From positions 1 to 37,082 of the forward strand of contig JAIKZD010000067.1 in NCBI GenBank assembly GCA_024682555.1: a DNA stretch of 37,082 nucleotides, given 5' to 3'. Both the position numbers and the translations under genes were made by a program. The stretch comes from Lachnospiraceae bacterium (GTDB lineage: Bacteria > Bacillota > Clostridia > Lachnospirales > Lachnospiraceae). Shown here piece by piece: positions 16,373-24,586 of the stretch (position 1 is the first letter of the stretch; each line of letters begins with the position of its first letter). A model generated the notes under the pieces. It had not been told where the DNA came from, searched no databases, and saw only the letters and a list, made by a program, of their open reading frames with translations.

Positions 16373-17680
16373 ATGGCAGATTTATCTGTATTAAGCAGCA
16401 TATACAACCAGATCAATACCACGTACAATCCTATGCGTACGAACACTAAGTACGATACGCATAAGAAGAGTGAGCTGCGTGGTGTTTATAATTCCATCGT
16501 AGAAAAAAGCAAAGATTCCCCTCTGTTCATACTGGATGACAGCGAAGAGACAAAGTCTTATGTTGTAAGCCTTAAGGAAGATGCGCGTAATCTTAAGAAT
16601 ACCATTTCCTCTCTTTCGCAGTCGGAAACCGAGGATCTTCTTTCCAAGAAGACCGTTTCCTCAAGTGATGAGAGCAAGGTTCTTGCCAATTATCTTGGCG
16701 GAAGCTATAAGGGTGAAGACGTAAGTGAGCTTGAGCTTTCCGTCAAACAGCTTGCATCCGAGCAGGAGAATACCGGTAAGTACCTGCCTTCCTCGGAAAA
16801 GATCGGTCTTGAGCCGGATACCTATTCCTTTGATATCCACTCAAGAGACATGGATTACGAGTTCCAGTTTAACATCGGCGAGAATGATTCAAACAAAACC
16901 ATTCAGGACAAGCTTGCAAGGCTTATCTCAAGATCGAATATCGGTGTCCGTGCGGAGGTCGTTTCCGACGGATCCGGAAACACAGCCTTAAAGCTTACTT
17001 CCAACGATACCGGTTACAAGAATGACACCCGGACTTCCTTCAATGTATCCGATAACCGGACCAGTAAGGCAAGCGGCGTTGTTGATTACCTCGGACTTTC
17101 CAATATTTCCAGGGCTCCGGAGAATGCGGAATTTGTTATAAACGGCATTGAGAGAAGTGCCACCTCCAATCACTTTACCGTTGACAGGATGTATGACCTG
17201 ACTCTCGTTGCTCCCACCGCAGAGGATGAAAAGGTAACGGTGGGCTTCAAGACGGATACCGAATCCCTGACCGAAAACGTTACAAAACTTATCGACGGAT
17301 ATAATACCTTTATTGAAAAGACAAAGAGTTATGTGGAGAATCAGCCTCAGGCCAAGGCGCTTCTCAATGAAATGAGGCTCCTTACCACAAGGTTCGGAAA
17401 AGAGCTTGAGGACATCGGCGTGGGTCTTTCTACGGACGGACTGATCGCCCTTGACAATGAAAAGCTTAAAAAGACGGTGGAATCACCTGATGCCGTTGAT
17501 AAGCTTAAGACCATCAAGGATTTCGCCAATTCGGTACTTAAAAAGACTTCGGAGGTTGCTCTTGATCCGATGCAGTATACAAGGAGAAAGGTTGTGGAGT
17601 ACAAGAATCCGGGCCATAATTTCTCCGCTCCCTATGCCGCCAGCAATTATTCGGGCATGATGTTCTCGGGATACTGCTAA
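16373..17680 (+). CDS. FliD-like flagellar hook-associated/capping protein
   Basis: 435 residues. The C-terminal two thirds show FliD-like features: a domain of the form AEFVINGIERSATSNHFTVDRMYDLTLVA, then VTVGFKTDTESLTENVTKLIDGYNTFIEKTKSYV, and near the end a helix with ELEDIGVGLSTDGLIALDNEKLKK, the usual FliD closing motif. FliD caps the growing filament and folds flagellin. The N terminus (SIYNQINTTYNPMRTNTKYDTHKKSELRGVYNSIV) lacks the standard FliD opening with GLDT, so it may be a lineage-specific variant or paralogue. It is unlinked to other flagellar structural genes in this window. A strong AAAGGAGGGG site lies 5-6 bases upstream. Confident that it is FliD-related, less so that it is the sole cap protein. 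Confidence 0.65.
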   Translation: MADLSVLSSIYNQINTTYNPMRTNTKYDTHKKSELRGVYNSIVEKSKDSPLFILDDSEETKSYVVSLKEDARNLKNTISSLSQSETEDLLSKKTVSSSDESKVLANYLGGSYKGEDVSELELSVKQLASEQENTGKYLPSSEKIGLEPDTYSFDIHSRDMDYEFQFNIGENDSNKTIQDKLARLISRSNIGVRAEVVSDGSGNTALKLTSNDTGYKNDTRTSFNVSDNRTSKASGVVDYLGLSNISRAPENAEFVINGIERSATSNHFTVDRMYDLTLVAPTAEDEKVTVGFKTDTESLTENVTKLIDGYNTFIEKTKSYVENQPQAKALLNEMRLLTTRFGKELEDIGVGLSTDGLIALDNEKLKKTVESPDAVDKLKTIKDFANSVLKKTSEVALDPMQYTRRKVVEYKNPGHNFSAPYAASNYSGMMFSGYC

Positions 17681-17724
17681 GGAACAACAGGCATGAACAG
17701 GATAGTTTGAAATGATGAAAATGA

Positions 17725-17768
17725 CACGGACGGCACAGATCACTGATCTTGCCGTCTGTTTTATTTTC
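17725..17768 (+). terminator. Terminator of the FliD-like gene
   Basis: GACGGC (17729-17734) pairs with GCCGTC (17751-17756), with an inner AGATC/GATCT stem and a 3-base loop; TGTTTTATTTT follows. Confidence 0.75.
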
Positions 17769-17840
17769 CGAAGACCGGGCTGTTTTTTGTCAAAAATCGA
17801 TACAAATGTAACAAAAAGGGTGGTATTATACGATCGTCTT

Positions 17841-17849
17841 TGGTAGAAT
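17841..17849 (+). promoter_or_regulatory. Candidate promoter of the chemoreceptor gene
   Basis: TGGTAGAAT, an extended -10-like element about 60 bases before the ATG. A second TGGTATTAT is at 17821-17829. Neither has a good -35 box and I do not see a clear SigD (TAAA-N15-CCGATAA) promoter, so the choice is tentative. Confidence 0.3.
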
Positions 17850-17910
17850 AAACCGTGAATGAACCAAAAGATTCATTAATAATATATACATAAAAACTAG
17901 GAGTCAGATC

Positions 17911-19950
17911 ATGAAAAACAAAAAGGGTACTTCATTAAGAACACAGCTGATCATCATAACACTGATCAATGTTATAGTGATCGCCGCGATCGTAGGCCTG
18001 ATCGCATCTGTCAGCAGTACAAAGCTTGTTCAGGAAAAATCCGAGCAGAGACTTCGGAATAATACCATCCTCACCGCAGACGAGCTTAATGCCGAGATGA
18101 GCAGGGTCGAGACAAGCGTGGGCATTTTAGCCGATGCGGTTATGGATAATCTTGACTGGACCGCATTTAAGTCGGGTGACGAGGCTGTTGATGCTCTTAC
18201 CGAGAGCATAAGGCAGACGGCCATCGACTGTGCCAAGAATACACCGGGCGCCATAACCTATTATGTAAGGTATAATCCTGATTTTGCCTATCCCACATCC
18301 GGTATATTTGCGCAGCTGAACGATTCGGGTGATTATGACCAGCTGACACCCACCGACTTTACCGAATTTGACAAGAATGATACTGCCGTAAGCTGGTATT
18401 ACGGGCCGGTGAACTACGGACAGCCGATCTGGATGAGCCCCTATTTCAATTCAAATATAAATGTATTCATGATATCCTACGTTATCCCGCTGTTCAGCGG
18501 AAACGAATCCGTCGGAATCGTAGGTATGGATATCTCCCTTGAGAATATCAACAATATAGTTGCACAGTTAAACAACGGTTCTGAGAACGGTTTTCTCCTT
18601 ACTGCGGAGAACACCACACTGAATCATCCTTCAATACCGGATGGTGAGGCATTTACCGATGCTCTTCCCGGTGAAACCGGATATACTTCCGTTGGCGATA
18701 AGGTGTATGTATATGATACCCTGAGAAACGGTTTCAAGGTTGTACTTTTAACGGATACAAAGAGCGTGCATAAGGAAGCATCACAGCTGAACAATAAGCT
18801 TGTCATAGGATCTCTTGCCGGAATCCTCTTTGGCTTTATCTTCGGTTTCATATGCATTACGGGACTTGTCAATCCCTTAAAGTCGGTTACCCGCATCGTT
18901 GATCAGATGGGACAGCTGAACCTGCAGGTTGATGAGGCTGAAACCGAAAGGTTGGGAAAGATCGGAAATGAGATAGGACAGATCGCAAGAGCGGTCGGAA
19001 ATCTCAGAGAAAGACTTGTGGAAGTGGTTCGGGGTCTTACCAGTTCGGCATCGGATCTTGAGGATACGGTGGGTGAACTTACCATGAATACCGAAAGGAC
19101 CATGGACATCATGGATACCATCGATTCGGCCTGCCGTGATATCGCACAGGGTGCAATGAACCAGGCGGACAGTACAACGGAAGCTACGGCATCCGTTAAG
19201 GAGATGAGTGAGCTTATAAGTGAGTCAAAGACCAGGCTTGACGGTATCAGAGGAGTTTCCGACAGCGTTAAGGAATCCACCTACTCGGCAAGCGACGGAC
19301 TAAAGAAACTGCAGGAATCCAATATTCAGGTGACCAAGGTGACCGACGAGATCGCAGAGGCTATATCCGGAACCTCCAAGTCGGCCGACAAGATAAAAGA
19401 GGCTGCAAACCTGATCACAAGCATAGCGGGACAGACCAACCTCCTTTCCCTTAATGCTTCGATCGAAGCGGCAAGGGCCGGAGAAGCCGGCAGAGGATTT
19501 GCGGTTGTTGCGACGGAGATATCCGATCTGTCCGAAAAATCCAATCAGGCTGCATCCGAAATACAGAGTATCATTGATGAACTTGTAAACAATTCGGAAG
19601 TATCCGTATCAAAGATCAATCTTGCCAAGCAGATCACGGAACAGCAGACAACACTCCTTACAGAGGCCATCAACGAATTCTCGGCTGCAAAAGGCGGACT
19701 GGATGAGAGCATTCAGGGTATATCCGATGTGGGCAATGCCACCGATCTTATCGATTCGTCCAAGCAGACGGTTTATGAAGCGGTATACGGACTTGCATCC
19801 ATTGCGGAGGCAAATGCAAACTCCACCCAGGAGACGGCTGCCAGCATAACAAGGGCAAAAGAGTGTGCTTCCGATGTTGATACCAAGGCGCGTGAGCTGT
19901 CAAAGACTGCGGCCGCCCTGTCGGAAGAAGCCGCGAAATGGACACTGTAA
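17911..19950 (+). CDS. Methyl-accepting chemotaxis protein with Cache-type sensor
   Basis: 679 residues. Membrane helix 1 (~12-33), an extracellular domain (~34-293) of double-Cache type with [18 protein letters not shown] and [13 protein letters not shown], membrane helix 2 (~295-317), HAMP (~318-370), then a long helical signalling domain. The hairpin tip is intact: [21 protein letters not shown] ending in [10 protein letters not shown] (about 500-535). Such receptors bind small ligands outside and steer CheA. The C terminus carries no CheR-binding pentapeptide. AGGAG lies about 9 bases before the ATG. It stands alone next to the FliD-like gene. Ligand unknown; the first Cache lobe often binds amino acids. 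Confidence 0.93.
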   Translation: MKNKKGTSLRTQLIIITLINVIVIAAIVGLIASVSSTKLVQEKSEQRLRNNTILTADELNAEMSRVETSVGILADAVMDNLDWTAFKSGDEAVDALTESIRQTAIDCAKNTPGAITYYVRYNPDFAYPTSGIFAQLNDSGDYDQLTPTDFTEFDKNDTAVSWYYGPVNYGQPIWMSPYFNSNINVFMISYVIPLFSGNESVGIVGMDISLENINNIVAQLNNGSENGFLLTAENTTLNHPSIPDGEAFTDALPGETGYTSVGDKVYVYDTLRNGFKVVLLTDTKSVHKEASQLNNKLVIGSLAGILFGFIFGFICITGLVNPLKSVTRIVDQMGQLNLQVDEAETERLGKIGNEIGQIARAVGNLRERLVEVVRGLTSSASDLEDTVGELTMNTERTMDIMDTIDSACRDIAQGAMNQADSTTEATASVKEMSELISESKTRLDGIRGVSDSVKESTYSASDGLKKLQESNIQVTKVTDEIAEAISGTSKSADKIKEAANLITSIAGQTNLLSLNASIEAARAGEAGRGFAVVATEISDLSEKSNQAASEIQSIIDELVNNSEVSVSKINLAKQITEQQTTLLTEAINEFSAAKGGLDESIQGISDVGNATDLIDSSKQTVYEAVYGLASIAEANANSTQETAASITRAKECASDVDTKARELSKTAAALSEEAAKWTL

Positions 19951-19977
19951 CAGATATCCGTAAATGGAAAAAATAAG

Positions 19978-20006
19978 TTGACGCTGGGGCCCCCGTGTGT
20001 TATATT
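19978..20006 (+). promoter_or_regulatory. Promoter of rpmG-secE-nusG
   Basis: TTGACG (19978-19983), 17 bases, TATATT (20001-20006), with CGTGTGT directly before the -10. The same block precedes the -10 of the rplJ promoter. Confidence 0.8.
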
Positions 20007-20038
20007 AATCTTCGACGCGGGGGCTTAGCCCTTTTTTT
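19989..20038 (+). terminator. Inverted repeat and T-run spanning the rpmG promoter
   Basis: GCCCCCGTGT (19989-19998) can pair with ACGCGGGGGC (20015-20024, one G-U), and GGGC-TTA-GCCC (20021-20031) forms a short hairpin followed by seven T (20032-20038). Read through from the chemoreceptor gene it could terminate that transcript; within the rpmG transcript the short hairpin could attenuate. Function is inferred. Confidence 0.45.
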
Positions 20039-20063
20039 AGTGCATATACTGGAGGTAAGGATA

Positions 20064-20213
20064 ATGCGTACAAGGATCACTCTTGCATGCACAGAGTGCA
20101 AGAATCGTAACTACGATACTACAAAGGATAAGAAGACTCATCCTGACAGGATGGAGACTAAGAAATATTGCAGATTCTGCAAAAGGCATACTCTTCATAA
20201 GGAGACAAAGTAA
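20064..20213 (+). CDS. rpmG: Ribosomal protein L33
   Basis: 49 residues, complete. It has the zinc-binding form of L33 with cysteine pairs C9-x2-C12 and C36-x2-C39 ([11 protein letters not shown] and [13 protein letters not shown]), part of the large subunit near the E site. The ATG at 20064 has GGAGG eight bases upstream; the open frame upstream to 19995 runs through the promoter and hairpin and is not coding. First gene of the rpmG-secE-nusG unit, the normal order in Clostridia. Confidence 0.96.
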   Translation: MRTRITLACTECKNRNYDTTKDKKTHPDRMETKKYCRFCKRHTLHKETK

Positions 20214-20233
20214 ACAAGTCATAACGGTTTTCT

Positions 20234-20260
20234 GACTCCGATAAGGGAATGAACGGAGTC
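20234..20260 (+). other. RNA hairpin between rpmG and secE
   Basis: Perfect 7-bp inverted repeat GACTCCG / CGGAGTC with a 13-base loop and no T-run. It could be a processing or stability element; it is not a tRNA, although a tRNA-Trp often sits at this place in related genomes. Confidence 0.4.
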
Positions 20261-20300
20261 CGGTTTAATGAAAAAGCCGCAGTACCGAAAGGAGTTTTTC

Positions 20301-20528
20301 ATGAGTGAAGAGAAAAATGCAAAGAATGCAGCTGCAGCCGGAGTAAAGAACGGCAATGCATGGTTTAAAGGCCTCAAGGCTGAGTTTAACAAGATAATCT
20401 GGGAAAACAAAGAGAATGTCACCAAACAGACGATAGCTGTAGTAGCCGTATCGGTCGTATTGGGGATCATAATAGCCGTACTGGATATGATCCTTCAGTA
20501 TGGTGTTGACTTTATAGTTGGTTTATGA
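20301..20528 (+). CDS. secE: Preprotein translocase subunit SecE
   Basis: 75 residues. An Ala/Lys-rich start is followed by the SecE core WFKGLKAEFNKIIWENKENVTKQT and one C-terminal membrane helix (VVAVSVVLGIIIAVLDMILQYG). SecE clamps SecY in the SecYEG channel. Single-helix short form as usual in Gram-positives. The ATG at 20301 (MSEEKN) has AAGGAG six bases before it; an in-frame ATG at 20268 lacks a site. Followed 18 bases later by nusG. Confidence 0.93.
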   Translation: MSEEKNAKNAAAAGVKNGNAWFKGLKAEFNKIIWENKENVTKQTIAVVAVSVVLGIIIAVLDMILQYGVDFIVGL

Positions 20529-20546
20529 TCATAAAAGGAGACTGAT

Positions 20547-21080
20547 ATGGCAGAATATAACAGTTCGGAAGCCGGCTGGTATGTGGTGCACACCTACTCC
20601 GGATATGAGAATAAGGTTAAGGCCAATATAGAGAAGGCTATCGAAAACAGACATCTTGAAGAGGAGATATTAGAGGTAAGAGTTCCCATGCAGGATGTCA
20701 CGGAGCTTAAGAACGGAGTCAGAAAGACTACCGCCAAAAAGCTTTTCCCCGGATATGTTCTCATAAATATGTATATGAACGACGTTACCTGGTATGTCGT
20801 AAGAAACACCAGAGGTGTTACAGGCTTCGTGGGTCCCGGGAGCAAACCGGTTCCCCTGAGCGAGAACGAGATGAAGCCTCTCGGCATCAAGACGGATAAC
20901 GTATTTATTGATTTCGAAGAAGGCGATACGGTTTCCGTTGTCGCAGGCGTCTGGAAGGATACCATCGGTGTTATCCAGCGTATGGATATGGGTAAGCAGA
21001 CGGCTACCATCAATGTGGAGCTTTTTGGCCGTGAGACACCCGTTGAGATAAGCTTCGACGAGATCAGCAAACTTGATTAG
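20547..21080 (+). CDS. nusG: Transcription elongation/antitermination factor NusG
   Basis: 177 residues. The NGN domain starts at AGWYVVHTYSGYENKVKANI and contains FPGYVLINMYMNDVTWYVVRNTRGVTGFVG; the C-terminal KOW domain begins at EEGDTVSVVAGVWKDTIGVIQ and ends with FGRETPVEISFDEI. Binds RNA polymerase at the clamp and links it to ribosome or Rho. AAAGGAG site before the ATG. Normal length and place. Confidence 0.97.
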   Translation: MAEYNSSEAGWYVVHTYSGYENKVKANIEKAIENRHLEEEILEVRVPMQDVTELKNGVRKTTAKKLFPGYVLINMYMNDVTWYVVRNTRGVTGFVGPGSKPVPLSENEMKPLGIKTDNVFIDFEEGDTVSVVAGVWKDTIGVIQRMDMGKQTATINVELFGRETPVEISFDEISKLD

Positions 21081-21140
21081 GAGTTCAAAGGATTTATTCC
21101 TGTATATACAGGTGCGGCCGCAAGGACGCATTAGCTGTCC

Positions 21141-21182
21141 TGTGAACTGTGGGAGGAGAATGGTTCTCCGCCACTACCACAT
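21141..21182 (+). promoter_or_regulatory. Probable L1-binding leader of rplK-rplA
   Basis: Hairpin GGAGAA-TGG-TTCTCC (21155-21169) enclosed by GTGG (21149-21152) and CCAC (21077-type partner at 21177-21180), shortly before the rplK ribosome site. A GTGGGAGG...ACCAC element at this place is typical of Firmicutes rplK leaders that resemble the 23S L1 site and give autoregulation by L1. Upstream, 21081-21140 holds a CTGTATATACAG palindrome and no gene. Confidence 0.6.
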
Positions 21183-21202
21183 TACATTAGGAGGAAGTAA
21201 AA

Positions 21203-21628
21203 ATGGCAAAAAAGGTTGAAGGCTACATTAAGCTGCAGATCCCTGCCGGAAAGGCAACACCGGCACCCCCTGTTGGTCCTGCTCTCGGTCAGCACGGCGT
21301 TAACATCGTGGAATTTACCAAGCAGTTTAATGCAAGAACAGCAGACAAGGGTGATGTACTCATCCCTGTCGTGATCACGGTTTATGCAGACAGAAGCTTC
21401 AGTTTTATCACGAAGACACCGCCTGCCGCAGTGCTTATCAAGAAGGCATGCAACATCAAGTCCGGTTCGGGTGTTCCCAACAAGCAGAAGGTTGCAACCA
21501 TTTCAAAGGATAAGCTCAGAGAGATAGCAGAGCTGAAGATGCCCGATCTTAATGCGGCATCCGTAGAAGCAGCAATGAGTATGATAGCCGGAACGGCCAG
21601 AAGCATGGGCGTTACGGTAGAAGAATAA
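21203..21628 (+). CDS. rplK: Ribosomal protein L11
   Basis: 141 residues, full length. Starts [20 protein letters not shown], with the [22 protein letters not shown] signature, and ends with the RNA-binding domain ([12 protein letters not shown]). Part of the GTPase-associated centre. Strong AGGAGG site. Followed 13 bases later by rplA. Confidence 0.98.
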   Translation: MAKKVEGYIKLQIPAGKATPAPPVGPALGQHGVNIVEFTKQFNARTADKGDVLIPVVITVYADRSFSFITKTPPAAVLIKKACNIKSGSGVPNKQKVATISKDKLREIAELKMPDLNAASVEAAMSMIAGTARSMGVTVEE

Positions 21629-21641
21629 GGAGGTAGCGGAT

Positions 21642-22331
21642 TTGAAACACGGTAAGAGATACAATGAGGCCGCAAAGTCAGTGGATCGTGCTACCCAGTA
21701 CGAACCTGCAGAGGCTATTTCACTTGTAAAAAAGACAGCAGTAGCAAAATTTGATGAAACCGTAGAGGTTCATATAAGAACAGGCTGCGACGGACGTCAT
21801 GCCGAGCAGCAGATCAGAGGAGCAGTTGTTCTTCCCAACGGTACCGGACGTGTTACAAGAGTTCTGGTATTTGCAAAGGGCGATAAGATCAACGAGGCAG
21901 AAGAGGCCGGTGCGGATCATGTTGGCGGAGAGGAGCTCATCCCCAAGATCCAGAACGAAGGATGGCTTGATTTTGACGTGGTAGTTGCCACACCTGATAT
22001 GATGGGTGTTGTAGGACGTCTCGGTAAGGTACTCGGACCTAAAGGCTTAATGCCCAATCCCAAGGCCGGAACCGTTACCATGGATGTTGCAAAGGCTGTT
22101 AAGGATATCAAAGCCGGTAAGATCGAGTATCGTCTCGACAAGACAAACATCATCCATGTGCCCGTTGGTAAGGCATCATTCTCCGAGGAGAAGCTTACGG
22201 AGAACTTTGACACTCTGATGGATGCCATCGTTAAGGCTAAGCCCAGCGCACTCAAGGGTCAGTACTTAAGAAGCATTGTTCTTTCGACAACCATGGGACC
22301 CGGCGTGAAGGTTTCAACGGCAAAATATTAA
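21642..22331 (+). CDS. rplA: Ribosomal protein L1
   Basis: 229 residues. Begins [15 protein letters not shown] and contains [32 protein letters not shown] split over the usual L1 signature. The start is a TTG with AAGGAGGT seven bases upstream; no ATG is available at the conserved N terminus, so the TTG is real. L1 forms the L1 stalk and probably represses its own operon through the leader at 21141-21182. Confidence 0.97.
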   Translation: MKHGKRYNEAAKSVDRATQYEPAEAISLVKKTAVAKFDETVEVHIRTGCDGRHAEQQIRGAVVLPNGTGRVTRVLVFAKGDKINEAEEAGADHVGGEELIPKIQNEGWLDFDVVVATPDMMGVVGRLGKVLGPKGLMPNPKAGTVTMDVAKAVKDIKAGKIEYRLDKTNIIHVPVGKASFSEEKLTENFDTLMDAIVKAKPSALKGQYLRSIVLSTTMGPGVKVSTAKY

Positions 22332-22407
22332 AGAACGGTTTTTATCTCATCAGGCCCGCGAGTGGGACTGAGAGAAAATGAAGGTACTTTATAAAATGTA
22401 AAAAGAG

Positions 22408-22460
22408 CGGAGATATGTGTGAGGGATCCTGAATCTGTTATTGCGCATATCTCCGTTTTT
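22408..22460 (+). terminator. Terminator of rplK-rplA
   Basis: 10-bp perfect stem CGGAGATATG (22408-22417) / CATATCTCCG (22446-22455) followed by TTTTT. It separates rplA from the CapA-like gene. Confidence 0.85.
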
Positions 22461-22653
22461 CTGTGAGGATGATCCCGGAAGTTTAGGGCCATCTCGATGA
22501 ACATTCATATTTAAACGAATATACCGGAAAGGGTAGCTCCGGTTTAGCATGGGAAAATATCGGCAAAGCTCAGGCTAAGCCCGAAGAAGGTCCGGCAAGC
22601 CGGACTTAAATATATGGAAAAGATCAAGTTGCGGGAAAGAAGCGGCTCTTAAT
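22461..22653 (+). other. Structured, unidentified untranslated stretch before the CapA-like gene
   Basis: This 193-base gap holds no gene. It has two stable hairpins: ACCGGA/TCCGGT and GTCCGG/CCGGAC, with a purine-rich core between them (GGCAAAGCTCAGGCTAAG). The core recalls parts of GEMM-I (c-di-GMP) riboswitches, but the required flanking helices are not obvious. I do not assign a class. No clear promoter was found here. Confidence 0.35.
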
Positions 22654-24189
22654 ATGACAGCACCTGAAAAAACAGTATCTGGAAAAAACAGGTCAAAACT
22701 GAATACTCTGTATGTCGCTGTGGTCGTGGCAGTTTTATTTGCAGGCTGCTCAGAAAAGCCTGATACTGCGGCGGCGCCTGCTTTTGTTGTGGAAAAAAAT
22801 GATCGGGAAATGTCTGAAGATCCGGTCAAGGATCCGGAAGCACAGGCCGGTATCGGAACCATAACCGAAAACGGCGGTCAGACGGATGAAGAACCTGTGA
22901 TCGTCATGAATACCGAGGGCGACATTACATATGAACCCTTTGATATGTCCGTTTATGAAGAAGACGAATATGTCAGAGATTTTGATGCGAGAGTCTTCTC
23001 TATGGAGACGGCATCAAAGGAAGAAGCTGTTTTTACCTTCGTAGGGGATATCTCCTTTGCCGAGGGCTACAGTATAATGACCAAGCTGCGGGACGTGGGA
23101 CATGATCTGAGCCAGGTGATAAGGCCAGAGGTAATGTCCGCTTTAAGGGACAGCGATGTTTTTATGGCAAACAATGAGTTCCCGTACAGTGACAGGGGTA
23201 CACCTAAGGCCGGGAAGACTTTCACATTCAGGGCTAAGCCCGAAAGCGTAAAGTATCTTACGGAGATGGGGGTTGATATAGTATCCCTTGCCAATAATCA
23301 TGCCTTTGATTACGGTGAGGAGGCTCTTGTTGATTCCCTCGATATTTTAAGGAATGCGGATATTCCGGTGGTCGGTGCGGGAAAAAACATTTCCGAAGCC
23401 ATGCAGCCGGTATATTTTAAGGTAAATAAAAAGACGGTGGCCATTACTTCGGCCACCCAGATCGAAAGGACACCGAATCCCGAAAGCAGGGAGGCAACCG
23501 AAACAAGCGCCGGCGTATTGAGGACCCTCGATCCTTCAAAGATGGTGCAGTGCATAAAGACAGCTGAGGAGAATGCCGATTTTGTGATAGTCTTTGTACA
23601 CTGGGGCTCGGAGAATACCGACCTTGTGGAAGATTCCCAGAGAAAGCTTGCAAAGGCCTATGTTGAGGCCGGCGCGGACCTTATTGTGGGAGGTCATCCT
23701 CATTGTCTGCAGGGTGCGGACTATGTTGACGGAGTTCCCGTTTTTTACAGTCTCGGGAATTTCTGGTTCAATTCAAGAAGGGTGGAAACGGGATATTTAA
23801 AGCTGACCCTTGATACCACGGGAGACGGCTGTTCCATAAAGGAACTTAAGTTTGTGCCCTGCCTTCAGAACGGCTGTGTAACAAGACTGTCGGAGGGAGA
23901 GGAAGGACAGAAGATCCTTAAGTATCTGCAGGGTGTGTCCGATCATGCGCTGATATCGGAAGATGGTGTGATAACCTATTCGGAAGAGAATCACAATATA
24001 GAGAACGGTCAGAACACTTCGCCCTCCAAGGCCTATATCAGAAAGGATACCGAGGAAGAGGAAGCGGCGGATCCGGACCTGGAAGCACTTTTTCAGCTAA
24101 TGCAGCAGCAGAATCCGAATCCGGACGCCATGCCTGCGGAAACCGAAGCATCCGCCCCGCCGGATGAAACAGAAACGCCCGCGGAATAA
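22654..24189 (+). CDS. CapA-family (PGA_cap) lipoprotein
   Basis: 511 residues. The N-terminal helix AVVVAVLFAGC ends in a lipobox-like FAGC (Cys32), so it is probably a lipoprotein on the outer face. A low-complexity acidic linker runs to ~125. The CapA fold of the metallophosphoesterase superfamily follows: FTFVGDISFAEGY (metal Asp), MANNEFPYSDRG, SLANNHAFDYG, VVFVHWGSENTD and LIVGGHPHCLQ, all intact. The last ~70 residues are acidic and Pro/Gln-rich. CapA proteins act in poly-gamma-glutamate or other wall and capsule polymer metabolism; the exact reaction is unsettled. The ribosome site before the ATG is weak. It sits between rplA and the rplJ leader, an unusual place. Confidence 0.85.
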   Translation: MTAPEKTVSGKNRSKLNTLYVAVVVAVLFAGCSEKPDTAAAPAFVVEKNDREMSEDPVKDPEAQAGIGTITENGGQTDEEPVIVMNTEGDITYEPFDMSVYEEDEYVRDFDARVFSMETASKEEAVFTFVGDISFAEGYSIMTKLRDVGHDLSQVIRPEVMSALRDSDVFMANNEFPYSDRGTPKAGKTFTFRAKPESVKYLTEMGVDIVSLANNHAFDYGEEALVDSLDILRNADIPVVGAGKNISEAMQPVYFKVNKKTVAITSATQIERTPNPESREATETSAGVLRTLDPSKMVQCIKTAEENADFVIVFVHWGSENTDLVEDSQRKLAKAYVEAGADLIVGGHPHCLQGADYVDGVPVFYSLGNFWFNSRRVETGYLKLTLDTTGDGCSIKELKFVPCLQNGCVTRLSEGEEGQKILKYLQGVSDHALISEDGVITYSEENHNIENGQNTSPSKAYIRKDTEEEEAADPDLEALFQLMQQQNPNPDAMPAETEASAPPDETETPAE

Positions 24190-24191
24190 TA

Positions 24192-24226
24192 GAATAAGAC
24201 AAAAGAACCGTCCCCCTGTCCTATTC
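24192..24226 (+). repeat. REP-like element containing AAAGAACCGTCCCC
   Basis: An imperfect inverted repeat (GAATAAGACA at 24192-24201 and TGTCCTATTC at 24217-24226, 9 of 10 pairs) encloses AAAGAACCGTCCCCC. From memory, the GACAAAAGAACCGTCCCC type of motif recurs between genes in many Clostridia. Only one copy is visible here. Confidence 0.45.
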
Positions 24227-24245
24227 CCCCGTCCTAAAAAAGCCC

Positions 24246-24274
24246 TTGACTTAGGTCTTTACGTGTGTTATTTT
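24246..24274 (+). promoter_or_regulatory. Promoter of the rplJ leader
   Basis: TTGACT (24246-24251), 17 bases, TATTTT (24269-24274), with CGTGTGT directly before the -10, as at rpmG. Confidence 0.75.
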
Positions 24275-24284
24275 AGACAAGGTC

Positions 24285-24450
24285 GCAAAAACGACCGTAT
24301 ATCACCGAAGACAGCAGGTGCCGAAAGCGGAGGCCGTTTATCGGAGAGACAGGATACCGAGAAAGTCAGGTACCGGTCCCGAAGAGAGACCCTGAAGCAG
24401 ATGGCGTAAGCGGATACCGCCTGCCGAGGCGAAATAAGCATATTTGATTT
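24285..24450 (+). ncRNA. L10 leader (autoregulatory RNA of rplJ-rplL)
   Basis: The leader between promoter and attenuator contains GAAGACAGCAGGTG (24307-24320) and the matching CCTGCCGAGGC (24420-24430), the conserved ends of the ribosomal L10 leader, with several helices between them. L10 (with L12) binds it to repress its own synthesis. Confidence 0.82.
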
Positions 24451-24488
24451 CATATGCCTTACTTCGTGTCTTCGAAGTGAGGTTTTTT
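24438..24488 (+). terminator. Attenuator downstream of the L10 leader
   Basis: 10-bp stem CCTTACTTCG (24457-24466) / CGAAGTGAGG (24473-24482, one G-U) followed by six T. A competing hairpin GCATAT/ATATGC (24438-24443, 24452-24457) abuts it. Typical transcription attenuation ahead of rplJ. From 24489 to 24586 I see only the ribosome site. Confidence 0.75.
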
Positions 24489-24586
24489 ATACCTCACAGT
24501 GTTACTGCTCCCGGGCAGATCCATGAACATACGGATAAGCTGGACCGGGAACAGTGAAAAAACAAAAATAACATAGGAGGTAAAAA

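Noticed and set aside
17781-17850. SigD-type flagellar promoter before the chemoreceptor
   Set aside because: No convincing TAAA-N15-CCGATAA match; only extended -10-like elements were found.
20214-20300. tRNA-Trp between rpmG and secE
   Set aside because: The gap has a hairpin but no cloverleaf, CCA or tRNA-conserved bases.
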